A DNA stretch of 64,000 nucleotides, from assembly GCA_002633025.1 (NCBI GenBank), contig NMRB01001697.1, forward strand, positions 82,519 through 146,518, read 5' to 3'. A program made the position numbers and the translations under genes. Of this stretch, positions 45,603 through 58,625 are shown piece after piece. The DNA comes from Notospermus geniculatus. Lineage: Eukaryota; Nemertea; Pilidiophora; Heteronemertea; Lineidae. How positions within the stretch are numbered: the stretch's first letter is position 1; each line of letters starts with the position of its first letter. The notes beneath the pieces were generated by a model that saw nothing but the letters and a program-made list of their open reading frames with translations, was not told the origin of the DNA and did not search any database.

Positions 45603-48600
45603 GTTGATGTAATTTCAAGCCCTTCGTGACAAGTATTCAGCATTTGGTTGCGGAAAGCCAGAAAACTGATGTTGACAAACGGCTGGGTAACTGATGTTCT
45701 GTAATGGCAAAGGAAACCTCTTCGACAACCGTGAAACTGACCAATAATAGACTACTGTTTTAACATCATTTTCTTTAATTAAAATGACAGGTGTCTGGAA
45801 ACGGTTTCTTATTCTAACCATTGGACTTCATCCCAAAGTGAATTTAACTTCAGAAGAGATGACCGGGTGTTTCTGTGATTGAAGGCTATCCCCATGATAA
45901 TTTTACCAAAAAAAATAAATTGAATTCACATCGTCCAATATCTCTGAGGAGAAAAAGAGAAGATAATATAACCTTTTCAATTTGAGGTACGTTCGTTTTT
46001 GCTATCATTATTATTCCGCATGGACGACATAGGGCAGAGGGAACATGTCTGTTTTACGTCAAATGGCATCAACCGATAAAACATTTAAAGTCATGGGATA
46101 GTAAAGCTGCTCCACTACCCTTGTGGGCGAAGGTTGTTGACCAGTGCCTTATTCGTCGGCGTCCTTTCCAAACAACGCCGGCAGAATACGAAATAATTTC
46201 GATTTCTACGGTCGTGGCTGCGCCACGGACCGCACATCAAGGCTTGCGGCGATGCGATTCGTGACGCACCCGTCAAAAACCGTAGCCCGCAGGGGCAGTG
46301 GTGCGGCCAGCTCATAGGAACGGAAGTATGCCACGTCTGCTGGGGATTTTGATTGTGTGTGGGCAAACGCCAACTCAGGAGCTGCTTTCAAACACTTATC
46401 TTTCTTCTCTCGTACATTTCAATTCACAAATAACCGGCTAATTGACAACAATCCTTTGGGTGGAGTTTCCAACCTCGTTGCTATGATTTAACCGATAGTC
46501 ATCCGCGGTCTTTACTCACGCGGGATTGATATCGAGCGTGCATTGATAGGGGACAACGATATCGATTGGCGGCTGGTAAAGCTACAGGTGCGAAACAATG
46601 CCAGCTTCAACCAATGGTGGTCGCGCTTTCATACTACCACGATAGCGGATTGGCTATAAAGAGTGGCAGCTTCCTCGTGGGCCTTGGTATATCCTGTCGA
46701 AGTGACTGAAACTCGCGTAAGTTTTTGTTTCACCGCAAGACGTTCGGTACTGGATAAAAGGAAAACCTCGTATCAAAGGAAGAAAAAGATTGTTTAGGAG
46801 TTTTAGGCCAACTACTGGAACAGGTAGGAAAATTTTAAGACTTATTCGTTTTGTTTGATTTTTCTTTGACATGTATATATTTTGAATTTTTTTATTCGAT
46901 TTTTTCATCATGGCCGAAGCCAAAGCATCATTGTCCATTGTTGTAAGTAGAGAAGAGGCCATCGCAAGCTACTCATGTTCCTCACTTGATGGGGCGGGGT
47001 CTTCTCTAGCCCTTGCAATCAAAGTTTCATTTTTCTTTTGTACATTGTCCGTAACGTTAGACAAAGCAGCAGTATTTGCTGTCAAGCATGTGTTTTCTTA
47101 TTAATCGACTTTTTATACTATTTGAACTTAACTTATTACATTAACATTTGATGATACATATTTTGTTCAGCGACCTTGACAGAACGCGAGAGATGGCTAC
47201 TAGCAAAACTATGGTTACGAAAATATTTGTTGTTATTACATGTACTTTGTAACGAAAGTTGTATGAATAACGTATGTATGCGTGAAGGAATTGCATTCCT
47301 TGGAACAAATGTCCCTCATACATAGCCAAATATAGTCAGCACCAATCCTTGGCACGGCTAAATCAGAGTATAGTATCCAGACAAATGCTCCATGGAGACT
47401 TCCCTTTCTCCCACACCATATTTGCAAATAAATGAATTTTTTACCTCACTGGCGGTTTGTTTTACGAATTGGTACAACGTCCCTCTCATTCTTTGTAGTA
47501 CAAATTACTTCCGTCGTCGGGTACCTTTGCTTTCCTTGCTTATCCCTTGCCTCCCACTTAGGAGTCAAATACCTGGAGTCAACGAATTAACGATAGCCGT
47601 CAGAGAATAAATCGGGGAAACATTACCATAGCCTTAGATGTCCGGCCCGGATAGCAGTATCGCCAGATTTACTTCAGACTAGCGTTTCGTTTTACAGTTT
47701 TTGCCAGACGAGGCATTGATTCTCAGCTCTCGTCACGTCACATTCCATCCATATTGACATTTTTGATACTTAGCCATTGTTTACTTAGTTATTATAGAAT
47801 TTTTTCCTATTAGTTTGGTTTAAAGTTAGGGCAGACAACACGGGGAAGAGTCTAAATTACCCCTCGTCTGCTCTTCATTTCTTCATCAATTCGTAATCAA
47901 CACTAAGGTCTATAAAGCAAGTAGGATGAAATATTTTCAAAGGAGTTGATGAGATGGACACTGCGCAAGACTACATAACTTTCACTCCTCGCACGCACTG
48001 GAGAGTTCCCCGACCGCATTTTACCCCGGTCACATTTTTAAAAGTAATCCCGTCCGATTCGTGAACAACAAACAAGTGGAAATTTCGATATGTTCAAACG
48101 TATATTTGAGTTTAGCTGCATGAGTGACGTTGGGAAACTGAAGTGATTCTGATGCAGGCCTAGTCAAAAGCCCACAGGAGCATCCTCCCATAGCAGGGGT
48201 TCCTCTCTCCACTCGCACCAACGTTGTGTGCGAGTGTATGAAGAGGAGCCAGACCAAACCCTGATACGGCAGGATGCGCAAGAGCGGCATTTAAGCATGA
48301 TGCGTTCTGTTGTAGTATAAGATCATATTGCAGTAGGCCTATTTTAGCGACATTCCCATGCCCAATCAGCCTCACTCCTCCTCAGAGCTTCCAGGAAGCG
48401 ATCCTTTTCTCAACGATTTTCAACACTCTACGCATACCGGAAGCTCTTTTCCAAACATCACTTCCTGTCTCCCCGCCAACAGTTTTTAACATTTGCGGCA
48501 GACGATATTCACACTTATCGGAGCAATTGGAAATTCTGATTTTTGAGTAAATGTACACCAAAACTATAATGGAAGTTACATTGAAATTGATAGGCTACCC

Positions 48601-49239
48601 GGCGACGGTACTTATGTAAACATTTGCGTGAGCGTTCTGGTTTTGTTTTGTCACCACTGTAAAAGATGGATAGGGAACATGAAACTATTGACGAGTAACA
48701 AAAACAGTTGAAGTGGCCAGTTTGGTAGACCAACAAATCGTATTAAAAGCTATACTTATTGACTATACGTATCAAAACAAGACGTTGATGTGGATCGTTC
48801 CGGCGCAGAACGCCGACATCGTAAACTATAAACTCGTTATCAGTTTATGAAATAGAATGCATGAATAAATGATGGCTTCTGGCTAATATCACTTGATTTC
48901 ATCTGTAAAAATCTGTACGTGACTGTAAATTATAAAATGTGGACCACGAGTGTACCCCAAAAGCAAGGGCAAAATCAATGTCGCTTTCACCTCAACAAAC
49001 ATGTGCAGGATAATTCGAATAATTTCAATACTTACTACAGACACATACTGGGAATAGGATGAATTATTAACTAATGTCATAGCTCTTGGTAGACCACCCG
49101 CCATTCAGTCATTTCTGTTACTCCAAAACACAGTTTGCCGTCACAAACACTACAATATAGTAACATTTCCCCACAGAGCACGAAGGAATGCTGCCTCCAA
49201 TGCCCTAGGTGTAAAGCGCCACAGTGTTCCCGTTTTACA
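45603..49239. other. No supported gene; one dispersed repeat
   Basis: 46905-47020 is a copy of the repeat also at 17150 and 56855. A TATA-like ctataaag at about 46655 precedes a possible donor (ctcgcgtaagt at 46712), which might be a non-coding first exon. A minus-strand open frame at 46391-46206 (starts MKAAPELAFAHTQ) resembles a coding tail but has no known domain. Nothing else is seen. Confidence 0.45.
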
Positions 49240-49510
49240 CCGGTATAATGAATGAGAATGCCTCCCAAATGAGAGTGCCCGCTTTATTGGGTCATATGAA
49301 TAAAGACTAGCAAATGCTTTTACTTCAGATTTGTACAGCATTTCCTAGTAAATTTGTATTGCAAAATTCAAGTAAAAGCATTTTCTAGTCGTTATTCATA
49401 TGACCGATTGTGTGGCGGACACTCAAAACAGATAGATATGTTTATCAGTGCCTCTCCCCCATTGTCCTCTAGCTGTCTATTGTGTGGAGACACTGAGGTA
49501 TGGGGAACAC
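49240..49510. repeat. Dispersed repeat interrupted by a palindromic MITE (49290-49405)
   Basis: The outer repeat (gagaatgcctccca, gcccgctttatt, then tggcggacac and atgtttatcagtgcctc) also occurs uninterrupted at 53455-53580. At 49290 it is split by a 116-bp element with ends GGTCATATGAATAAAGACTA and the inverted TAGTCGTTATTCATATGACC. The same inner family sits in the LamG introns at 26671 and 37105. Confidence 0.82.
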
Positions 49511-50364
49511 TAGAAAACGTCACACCTCCATTGGAATTTTGAGGCGCGGTATTCCGAAAACAGACAAACCATAGCGACCGAATACTGCACCAGATCAGTT
49601 ACATTAAACTGTACAATTCAGTAGGTCTACAACCACTTTTTTAGAGCGCATTACAGACCTTTATCACCAGCTCAACTCAAGAACTAAATGATGACGAATT
49701 CATCATTACTCAGATAACAAGTTTTTAAAAGGCTTATTCCAGCCGTACACGGTCAAATTTTTCATACGATGTTTTTTAAAGTTCAGTATAGACTGACATG
49801 TAATTCTTTTTTGAGCGCGTTCAGAACATTTGCTGAAAAAGCTGTGACGGTGTTCGGGCCAACCTTACTCCGTCAAGGTTAAATAAAGCAGCTGACATCA
49901 GAAGCCTACATGTAATTGCTGTTATAATTATCATCACTGCTGTATACACTCATAGAGAGGCACGAATCAAAAGTCGCATCTTTCTCAATTAATGGTTAGA
50001 ATACATGACAAAACTAATTGTATTCGAAGAAAATTGCTTCCAGTTAATTCGATTTTTCCCGACGTCATAGGTCTAACCTTGTTTTCACTGGGAACAGCAA
50101 CCCTGACGGTAAATAGCTGCACTGGTGATGCATAGCGTCAAACCCGGCAGCAGATACACGTAGCAGCCAGCTGGGAAACATCGTGAGCAAAAATCCCAAG
50201 GCTACCCTTTGGCTATTATCATCGACTAACAAATTATTAACAACTTGCACCAAATCATACTATATTTATTTGGCGAAGCAGAATATATCGTCACAACATG
50301 TTATGCCGTCGACACAAAAAACATGAATATGTACCATTATTACTCTTGCGTACCTGAAACCTCT

Positions 50365-50735
50365 GGGCCACTGATGTCTGGGCCACTAATGCTTTGTCTG
50401 GGCCACCTACATGTATATGCTTTGTCTGGGCCTCTATACTTGCGTCTGGGCCACTAATGCTTGCGTCTGGGCAATGCTTTGTATGGGCCACTAATGCTTT
50501 GTCTGGGCCACCTACATGTATATGCTTTGTCTGGGCCTCTATACTTGCGTCTGGGCCCCTAATGCTTGCGTCTGGGCAATGCTTTGTATGGGCCACTAAT
50601 GCTTTGTCTTGGCCACTATGGCTTTGTCTTGGCCAATAATGCTTTGTCTGGACCACTTTGCCTGGGCCACTATTGCTTTGTCTGGGCCAGTAATGCTTTG
50701 TCTGGGCCACTATACTTTGCCTTGGCCCAGACTAT
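50365..50735. repeat. Minisatellite of ~21-bp gggccactaatgctttgtct units with a 105-bp higher-order period
   Basis: The basic unit is tgggccactaatgctttgtc. A block including cacctacatgtatatgc and ctctatacttgcg repeats after 105 bp (about 50380 and 50485). It gives long open frames on both strands (SGP.. and QTK.. repeats), which are artefacts. Confidence 0.9.
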
Positions 50736-51914
50736 TGTAACATTAAACTTTGTTCAAACAAACAAACAAACCCTCAACCTTCTTAAAGTACTAATTTCTA
50801 CTTTATCCTTGCAACAGGTACATGTACATTACATGCAGTGCCAACCACCGTAGATTAGTCACCTTTACGGGCACCGGTGTTAAGTAAATTTCAAACCCAT
50901 GAATAAATTCCCTCCCCCAGTTTTTTTTCGATGTGTGATGTTCTGCTGTCACGCGATTCGCAGCCCTTGGACGCCCATCTCATGATCGTACAATCATCAC
51001 TTAAAGTGAAATCAATTTCGGATTTTTTCCGTTTGGGCACACCACCATGATAAGATGAATGAATTTACATTTTTTGTAAAATCGCAGCGGCAAAATTCTT
51101 TTCGACTACCGATCAGAAGAAGCCGACTGGGAACGTAAAAAATGCTGTTTGCCGAATTGAATGAGAGTTTTAACTTTATAATTAAATATCTGTTAAAAAA
51201 ACTCGATACTCCAAAGACGGATACCAGTCGCGGCTGAAAGTACAGTCACTCAGTAGCTGTTGACAGTTAGTATCGGCTGCTGAAGTGCAACTACATTTTG
51301 ATCTTTGATGCTTGGTCGTCTGCCTTAGTACAAAAGTTCCTTTCCGTGCAACTCTCCGTCAGTTTCACCCATTGTGCACTTCGGGATTGCTGCACAAGTC
51401 CAAAATATGGCATAAAAATGCTTCTAAGTTTCGAAACATGGCACTTCCAATATTTAAAATTTGATTAGCTTCATCCTATATGGGACCAATTTTTCAAACA
51501 AAGTTTGATGCCACTGTAATTGTATGTCTAATCTATTTAGAGCCCTCCCAAAAGTGAGTTGCGTGGATGCCTGTCAAGAAGAAATTAGTAAAGTGGATTA
51601 AAAAGTGGCTTCTTCGACACTATACACAAAATAAACCAAAAAGCTTTGTTACAGAGCTGGGAGTGAATCTTTTGCCTGTCTCACATACTTCAAGATGAGA
51701 CAACATCGCCAATTCACTATTTTTACCGCTTACTCTTTTCCAAACTAAAATGTTCCTCTTCCGTTGGCTTTGTCTACGCTCGGGCTGGCCGCTGATGGCG
51801 CCCGACCAATCAAAAGCCACTTTGGTTGAGCCGACGGCGCTGTAAGATATGCGTTGGTTGGTTGAAACACTTCGGACATGTCGAGAGGCACGGGTCGCAC
51901 TCGCTCAGGCCCCA

Positions 51915-51986
51915 AAGTTCTCATGATTGGCTATTTACATATTTTAGCGCCAATTTTAACAGGCACTAGTGACGCCTATTGGTCAT
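51915..51986. repeat. Dispersed repeat, inverted relative to 2005-2060
   Basis: Contains ctcatgattggct and ggcactagtgacgcctattg, the reverse complement of pieces near 2010 and 2056, with a different middle. Confidence 0.5.
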
Positions 51987-52693
51987 GTGCTGAGAATTGC
52001 GTTAACCTAAGCAGTCTCGGAGTACGGGGAGCAGTACGGTTCTAAATAGACGGCGGAAAAAACAAACTTTTTCACGGATCCCTATTTATCTTCGTCATGA
52101 ACCTATTGTCGTTAAAGAGGACAGAAATCGCTTCGCTATAGACCGGAAACTGCCGCAACCACGGCGATCACCACGTGATACTCATCCGCCAATGAACAAC
52201 CACTAATATGAGAAGAGTTAAACGGCGCTCAGATGAATTGACTTAAGCTCTAAATGTAGCTAATCACAGGACCAGGTGATGAGGTCGTGCTGAAACCTGG
52301 TGATGTCGATTAACAGACGACCTCCTGTCAGCATCAATTGGGAATCTTTAAGTGAGATCTGTGTAGTTTCCATAACGTTTACCCAAAATGGCCAGTGATT
52401 GCTTGTTCCTCACCGGCCAAGGCCCGGGGGGACAGCCGTTAAAGCTTAATCGTACCAGGTAGCAGGGCAGGCGTGGAGGAGACCACCAGACAAAACATCA
52501 GCCTACGGTAATCATCCTCTAGTTTTACTGGACAACAATTTTTCCCTCAGATTTTAAGAGCAGAGAATGGAAATCAAGTGTCACGTAGGCAGTCGACACA
52601 CACTTAAGTTGGGCTAAAAAGCTTCAATTCAAACTCGTTCTAAGTGAAAAGCAAATGTTTTTAAAGTACCATTAGCTGTATGTTTATGTGGAA

Positions 52694-52866
52694 TCAGTCG
52701 AGTGACACACTCACTGATGACACACTTATGTCATTTGGAAACCCTGCTTTCAAAATATCATACAAATTTAAAAATGTGCAATGTTTCACACCCTCCAACT
52801 TGTGTGCTCTTTCCAAGCTGACTGCTGCTTCATTTCCAACGACGATAAACCGTCCGTTGGTAGAGT
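52694..52866 (-). CDS. Possible terminal exon of an unrecognised gene
   Basis: Reading leftward after CTGTTTTAG, an open frame of about 57 codons (YSTNGRFIVVGNEAAVSLER, then AHKLEGVKHCTFLNLYDIL) ends with a stop at 52694. The amino-acid composition and the acceptor-like start look protein-coding, but no family is recognised and no other exon was found. An assembly gap lies 190 bp to the right. It may be a transposon remnant. Confidence 0.22.
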
Positions 52867-53053
52867 AGACTAAAACAGCTTGGAGAATTTGATACCATAG
52901 TACGTGGTATAACATACCCTGAAATCTCGTAACAGCAGAGAAGAGCTCTCAGCTTGCAAGAGCAAACAGTTTTAGCAGGTCATCGACAAAGAATCGACCC
53001 CATCATTGACACGCCTCCACCGCATCGGGCATTACAAACATGGTATCCCCCCC

Positions 53054-53119
53054 NNNNNNNNNNNNNNNNNNNNNNNNNNNNNNNNNNNNNNNNNNNNNNN
53101 NNNNNNNNNNNNNNNNNNN
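53054..53119. other. Assembly gap (66 N)
   Basis: Run of unresolved bases preceded by a run of C. Confidence 0.99.
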
Positions 53120-53210
53120 ACCCCATTCGAATATGTCCCGATGATCGCACTCAGGAGTCTCGTCGTTGGTAAAGGTCATTGCTGAGGTTTCGCAACGGCT
53201 CAGTTATTAA

Positions 53211-53357
53211 GCGGGTGATCCACTGTCGCGATTTTGGCTTGAGACGCGGTTGCGTTCCCTTGCGGTCACCATATAAGGACTTCCGATTGCCATATAAGGC
53301 GATCGCAAGGGACCGCAACCCCGTCTCAAGCCCAAATCGCGACAGTGGATTCGCCGC
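53211..53357. mobile_element. 147-bp palindromic MITE
   Basis: Arms of about 54 bp: left GATCCACTGTCGCGATTTTG with GCTTGAGACGCGGTTGCG, right the inverse with a few changes. The centre has two catataagg words. ORFs on both strands mirror each other. Confidence 0.88.
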
Positions 53358-53454
53358 TTTAGATCCACGACAAAGTTTAGCGATGACAACCCGCCTAGTT
53401 CGAGTATGCTTCAACAATGGAAGGAATCCTCGCAAAATGTTGTAGGCATATCGG

Positions 53455-53580
53455 TGTAATGGCTGAGAATGCCTCCCATATGCCAATGCTCGCTTTATCG
53501 TTGGCGGACACGCAAAAACAGAGAGACATGTTTATCAGTGCTTCCCCGATTATTTTTGTTAGTCTTTTGTTGGGAGGCAC
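53455..53580. repeat. Dispersed repeat, uninterrupted copy
   Basis: Same outer repeat as at 49240-49510, here with gctttatcgttggcggacac continuous. It shows the empty site for the element at 49290. Confidence 0.7.
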
Positions 53581-53599
53581 TGGCAAACGGGATGCAACG

Positions 53600-56500
53600 A
53601 AAAATATTACATCGGTCCTATTACTGGGCCTTATATTTTCATTTTAGTTCCTTAGTCGTGCAGCTGATTGCCATATTGGTTTCCTAGATTTCCTGTATTT
53701 GCATATGCTAATAATGCCATTTGTTAATAGACCAATATAAAGTTTAGCAAAGATCATTGATTGGATTCTATAGCCATGCACCTGAATTCGATATTGAAGA
53801 ACAGATTTAAACCATATTTCTACAGCCAAGAACCTTTATTCATCGTCGAACAAAGTATATCAAACATGTACATGTATATTGCCCGGGAAACGAAAGATTC
53901 AATGTCAGTTTAGTATTTTTTAGCAGAATTTACCAATTCAATTCTATATTTTGCTCCATAAATTGATTCCTGAATCTGGTCATTGATTCTGAAGGTCGTG
54001 CACTTTTGTTTCATGACACTCTAAAGAGACCTACGAATCAGGAAACAAACAAGATGGTTGCAGCACCAACGCGTGCAATTCTGGCGGGGTGCCTTATACG
54101 AGCGGTGGTGGGTTCGGATCCCGAAAATTATTTCTTGTAACACGCTTGTAACTCAAAACGAAAGTTCAAGGTAAACACAGGGTAGTTGATTTTGAGCTTC
54201 GACAGAAAGTACGTCTTCCAAGATTAAATCAGCTCGTTACATGACTCTAGACGAGACATAAATAACGTTACTTACCGGTTTTCAGACGTGTTTCAAATTT
54301 CGCTGTGCTCAGAGTAAAATTTGACGCCAACCGGCAGCAACATCTCTTTATCAAATACCCATTGAAACGGCGAACGTTACAGCGAACCTTTTGTAATTCT
54401 TTTTCGATATCCGATTAAATGTTTTTTGCCTCATAGGTTTCGGCAAAAGAAACAAAAACCTGTCTACGATGTTTACATCAGGCATTCTACGTGAGATTGC
54501 ATTTGACTGCTCATACCGCATCAAATCCCAGAGCCAGGGTAATAGGGATCAAGAATAGCGCCTATTATCTTCATGTATCTATTTACAATGTGTCTCAGCC
54601 ATTAGGGGACGCCTGGAAGAATCTATCTACTCAGTGGGTTTCGGCGCAATGCATGCTCCCTACTGGGAATACACACGCACATTGCGCAAAATCCAGCAAG
54701 CCGCATTGAAAACGTTGACCTGTCCAAGACAAACAACAAAGGCATGCAATATTCATGCTCGTATTCTGTGAAAGATCAAACCTCAATTCAATCGCAAATA
54801 AGCATCTTTTCCATCACAACATCGGGATTTAATCATTTAAGTGCGCAACCGCGCAATGTGGTGTTTTTGCACAAGAGGATATGCCCGTGCCGCACGGGAC
54901 GTTAGCGGAATGTGCCAGGAAATGAGGACATCTAATTTGATTTTTTTCCGAGGGAGAGGGAGATTGCATTATTGAAGAAAGGAACTGACCAATGTTGGGG
55001 GATTAGTGTTGTGACCCGTCGGGAGGGCACTGCGGCAGGGAAATGTCTAATGAACCTTTAAGTCCCCAACGGTTTCGTGGTTCAGCGATAGGAATGTTCT
55101 TGTCCGCCGGTTGCATCAAGAGTCTTTCCTTCTGGGCGACCTTATCTTGTCGAGTGCCGCGGCCTACTGTTCCTTTAATCCTCAAAATTATACACAATGT
55201 TTTCCAGTTGTATTTGACGCTCTTTCCTCGGTCCCTTTCCGGCCTTTGTTGTGATTTTCTGATCTCGTCCAATGAGAAAAAATAAATTCGTTTGCCCGGG
55301 GCTGTCATTAATCAGTCAGCCAATCAGAAGCGCTAAGCCATACATCTGATAAAGAATTAACCAATCAGCAAGTGGGTTATTGGAAGACCTCAATGTTACA
55401 ACTGCTTGACACCAACATTTAGAATGTACAGAGTCATGACCCAGGTTTGCACTCATCATTTAGGCCAGTGTCGGTGGCAGTTTATCTTTCGGCATCTCCC
55501 AAAAGGGCAGTGGCGAGTTCATAAATGAAATTTGCAATACTGCGCAATAAAAAGCGGAGGAATATTATGAATCATTATGAACTGTACGACCACGTGTCGG
55601 CCAAACATATTGATTATTGAACGAAACGTTTGCTTGAAAATGAACAAACTTACTTGAAAAAAAGAAAACTGCGATCGTTTTCTTGAAGGGCTTGAGGAAA
55701 TAATTAAAATTAAATCATATTTATCGCAGTGTACTTCAGAATTTCAAAAGGTTTGTTGCATTGATACGCCTGGATGCGGTATTAAAAACCTCAAAACAAT
55801 CTAAATATATTTTAAATTATCTGAAAAACGCTTACAGTGACAATAGCAGCATTGGATTTGAACGTTTCTCAATGATCCGCTCTCGATCAAATATTGTTTA
55901 ACATTTTATTGGTATTTCGACATAGCCTTCCTACGCGACTGATAGAAACAAAACAAGGAAACAAAACAAGGAAGAAACCTTTTTGATTTATCCGCTTTAG
56001 TGAGCGAATGCGATTCTTTAATCAATATTCTGTAATATAGGCCTATTAAGTCGAAATATTGAACACAGCAAACAAACTGACGAAAAATATCAAATCATTC
56101 CTGGTCTATCATCTCTTGAAAATCTTTCATAAAAGTCCCGGTATCTCTGAGGATGGGCTCATCGAGTTTTGTAACAAAAGATACTTCTAAACAACTGCTC
56201 TTCTACGTAATTTCCTCTTTGTCCGATTGGTGTCTGATCTGTATGATTACCAATATTAGGCGTTATTACTGTAGTGTTTATTAGAAAAGAGGTTTTTGAA
56301 ATTTGAGATCGCTTTGTTCGTTCCGTCAGCAACGTTGCTCTTAATTAGGTGCCAATAACCTGTGATATTTGAATTAGTGGCTAGTTATTGTCGGCAATAA
56401 AGTAGTAAAGTATAAAGATATCGACTGGACCAATGTGACTATAAACATTACTCATCTTTTGATAAGGTCCACCCTCACGTCACGTTTTCTCAACAGATCA

Positions 56501-58374
56501 ACTGAAAGAGCAAAAGTAATGTAAAATATTTTTAGTAGGATATTTTTAGACGTTTCTCCACCCATTAAATAACACATTTACGAACGATTTGACAAAATGA
56601 CATGTAAATAAAAAAGATTGCCGAATAATTGTATCATCGATACCTTAGGTTAGGTAGAAGTTCACAATTCGTCCACGCCCAACTCATGACGGCGTTCAGA
56701 GCATGTGATTTTAAATCGCTTCAGGATATAAGGTGAACTGAAGTCAGTTTCGAACAAAATTGGCGTGCTGCACCTAATACGACGACTCTGAAGCTTTTCC
56801 TTTGCATGGCATGTCTTACCATGTTGTTTTCCTGTATTAATTAGATTTTCCCATCAGGGCCGAAGCCATAGCATTATTGGCCCTGGTAAGTACGGAAGAG
56901 GCCATCTCAAGCTACTCGTGTTCCTCACTTGAATGGGGTCTTTTACTTTACTTGCCCTTGCAAGGACTCAATGAATGGAAGACGTCAACCAACCTACTTC
57001 GACTTGCGTCATAGCGCGGCACTGTTTTTCTTCCCACAAATGTTACTTATGATTACCATCATTTCAAGCCACACTTCACGCGTCATGCAGACATATACTG
57101 TACTCCTCAGCTGATAAATTCTACAACAGTTTTATCCTTGGATATTAATGATGATAATCTTATCATCTGATGCGACGAGTCGAGGTCGCAGCAATTTCCT
57201 CATATCCCCAGGGCTAGTTGTAATATTAGCGCGGACAGGTACGTGATTGGCATATCTATTTAATGTTTTGACAAACAGGTACTTGTCAAAACTTGTCATT
57301 ACTGAATGTCCATAAAAAATGTCAATCATTTCGAAAGTACAGAAAGAACGAAATACTCATGCATTGATTCGTGACACATTTTTGATCAACTTGTTTACTG
57401 CAACCATGAGAAACAATCGCCGACACCAAGGCCTTGCGCCGACACCACCTTTTAGACAAACCTTTCGGGGCCTAATCTCGGTCACAGCCGATTTGCGAGT
57501 CTGTGGAGCAGCTATGCGACGCAAAACGCTGGCTGCACGAGACTACAACCCGAATATGTTGCGGCGAACTCATTGCAACACAAATGACCACCAATCAAAC
57601 GAAGCGGATACTGTCACGCCTGTTAAAACTATCAACCTTATTCACTGCCCTTTTTATTTTTTCATCGGATTTTTTCATCACATGACTCGGAAGTCTTTGT
57701 TTTGCGCCGACCTATCGTCTGCTGAAATCTGAGCTGGAGCGTTGTTGTTGATGATAATGCATCCCATGGGAATGTTGGCACTGTTAGAAAAACAAAAGCA
57801 GACGTAGTAGGCTTATATATATGAAAGACGGATTTATTTGACAGAATTCAACTAATTGGTCTGGTCATGCCGTCAACCAATTGCTGTCCTCGGCAGTTCA
57901 ACTGAGGTTGGGAAAGCCACGGCCTGAACAGAATTTGCCTGTTCCAGGATTACCAGGAAATGGAAAAATTGACCTATTGAATTGCAAGAAAGAAGGAAGA
58001 CTAGCCTTTGAAAACCGCTGTCGAAACGAACCCTAAGAATACCTGTTGTCGTACAGCCTTCTCAATCTTTGAAAGCTCGCTGGTCCAGTCAATTAAGAAG
58101 CTACCGTATCAGGCTCGCGTCAATAGCTCTGATACAATGGAGTGTGAAATACGCTTATTGATCATCTTTCAAAATATGATGACAAACCATCCATCTGATT
58201 TGAAAAAGTAATTGTTTGAAATCTCCTGCTTAGCAACATCACAAAGCTGATTGGTAAACAAAGCCGAGAAAGTTGAGCAATTCTCCGTGAAATCATTTTC
58301 TAAGAAAACAAATGTCAGGTGATAATGGTAACAATCGTAAAAATCCCAATAGCGGATCGCCACCTGACCCACTG
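53600..58374. other. No supported gene; one dispersed repeat
   Basis: A tRNA-like B-box (GGGTTCGGATCCC) is at about 54110 without a matching A-box. 56855-56955 holds the dispersed repeat also seen at 17150 and 46905. A 137-codon frame at 57319-57732 has no domain and poor coding character. Otherwise AT-rich, with nothing recognised. Confidence 0.5.
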
Positions 58375-58625
58375 CAGATCTGGAACGCCTGTTGCAAAGT
58401 GGTGATCGCCATTCCCACCAGTGGTGGATCACCATTCCGTCGCAACAAATGGTGGGTCGCCATTCGCAAAAGTTGTAGTGGATCGCCATTCGCAATAGTG
58501 TTAAATCACCATTTGCAACAATGGTTGATCACGATTCGCGAAACTGATCACCATTTACAACACTGGCAGATCACCATTCGCAACAGTGGTGGATCGCCAT
58601 TCGAACAGTGCAACCATGGTGGATC
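58375..58625. repeat. Degenerate ~26-bp minisatellite (ggatcgccattcgcaacagt)
   Basis: About nine diverged units of gtggatcgccattcgcaaca, with alternating gatcgcc and gatcacc forms. The open frames over it reflect the repeat. Confidence 0.82.

Noticed and set aside
46206-46391. Minus ORF starting MKAAPELAFAHTQ as a gene tail
   Set aside because: It looks protein-like, but no family, splice site or partner exon could be found.
46910-47104. ORF starting MAEAKASLSIVV
   Set aside because: Lies in a dispersed repeat also found in an ALDH1L intron and at 56.9 kb.
50291-50710. 139-codon ORF with QTKH/GPD repeats
   Set aside because: Produced by the gggccactaatgc minisatellite; open on both strands, no start context.
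57319-57732. 137-codon ORF as a gene
   Set aside because: No domain, biased composition, and a second overlapping frame is equally open.
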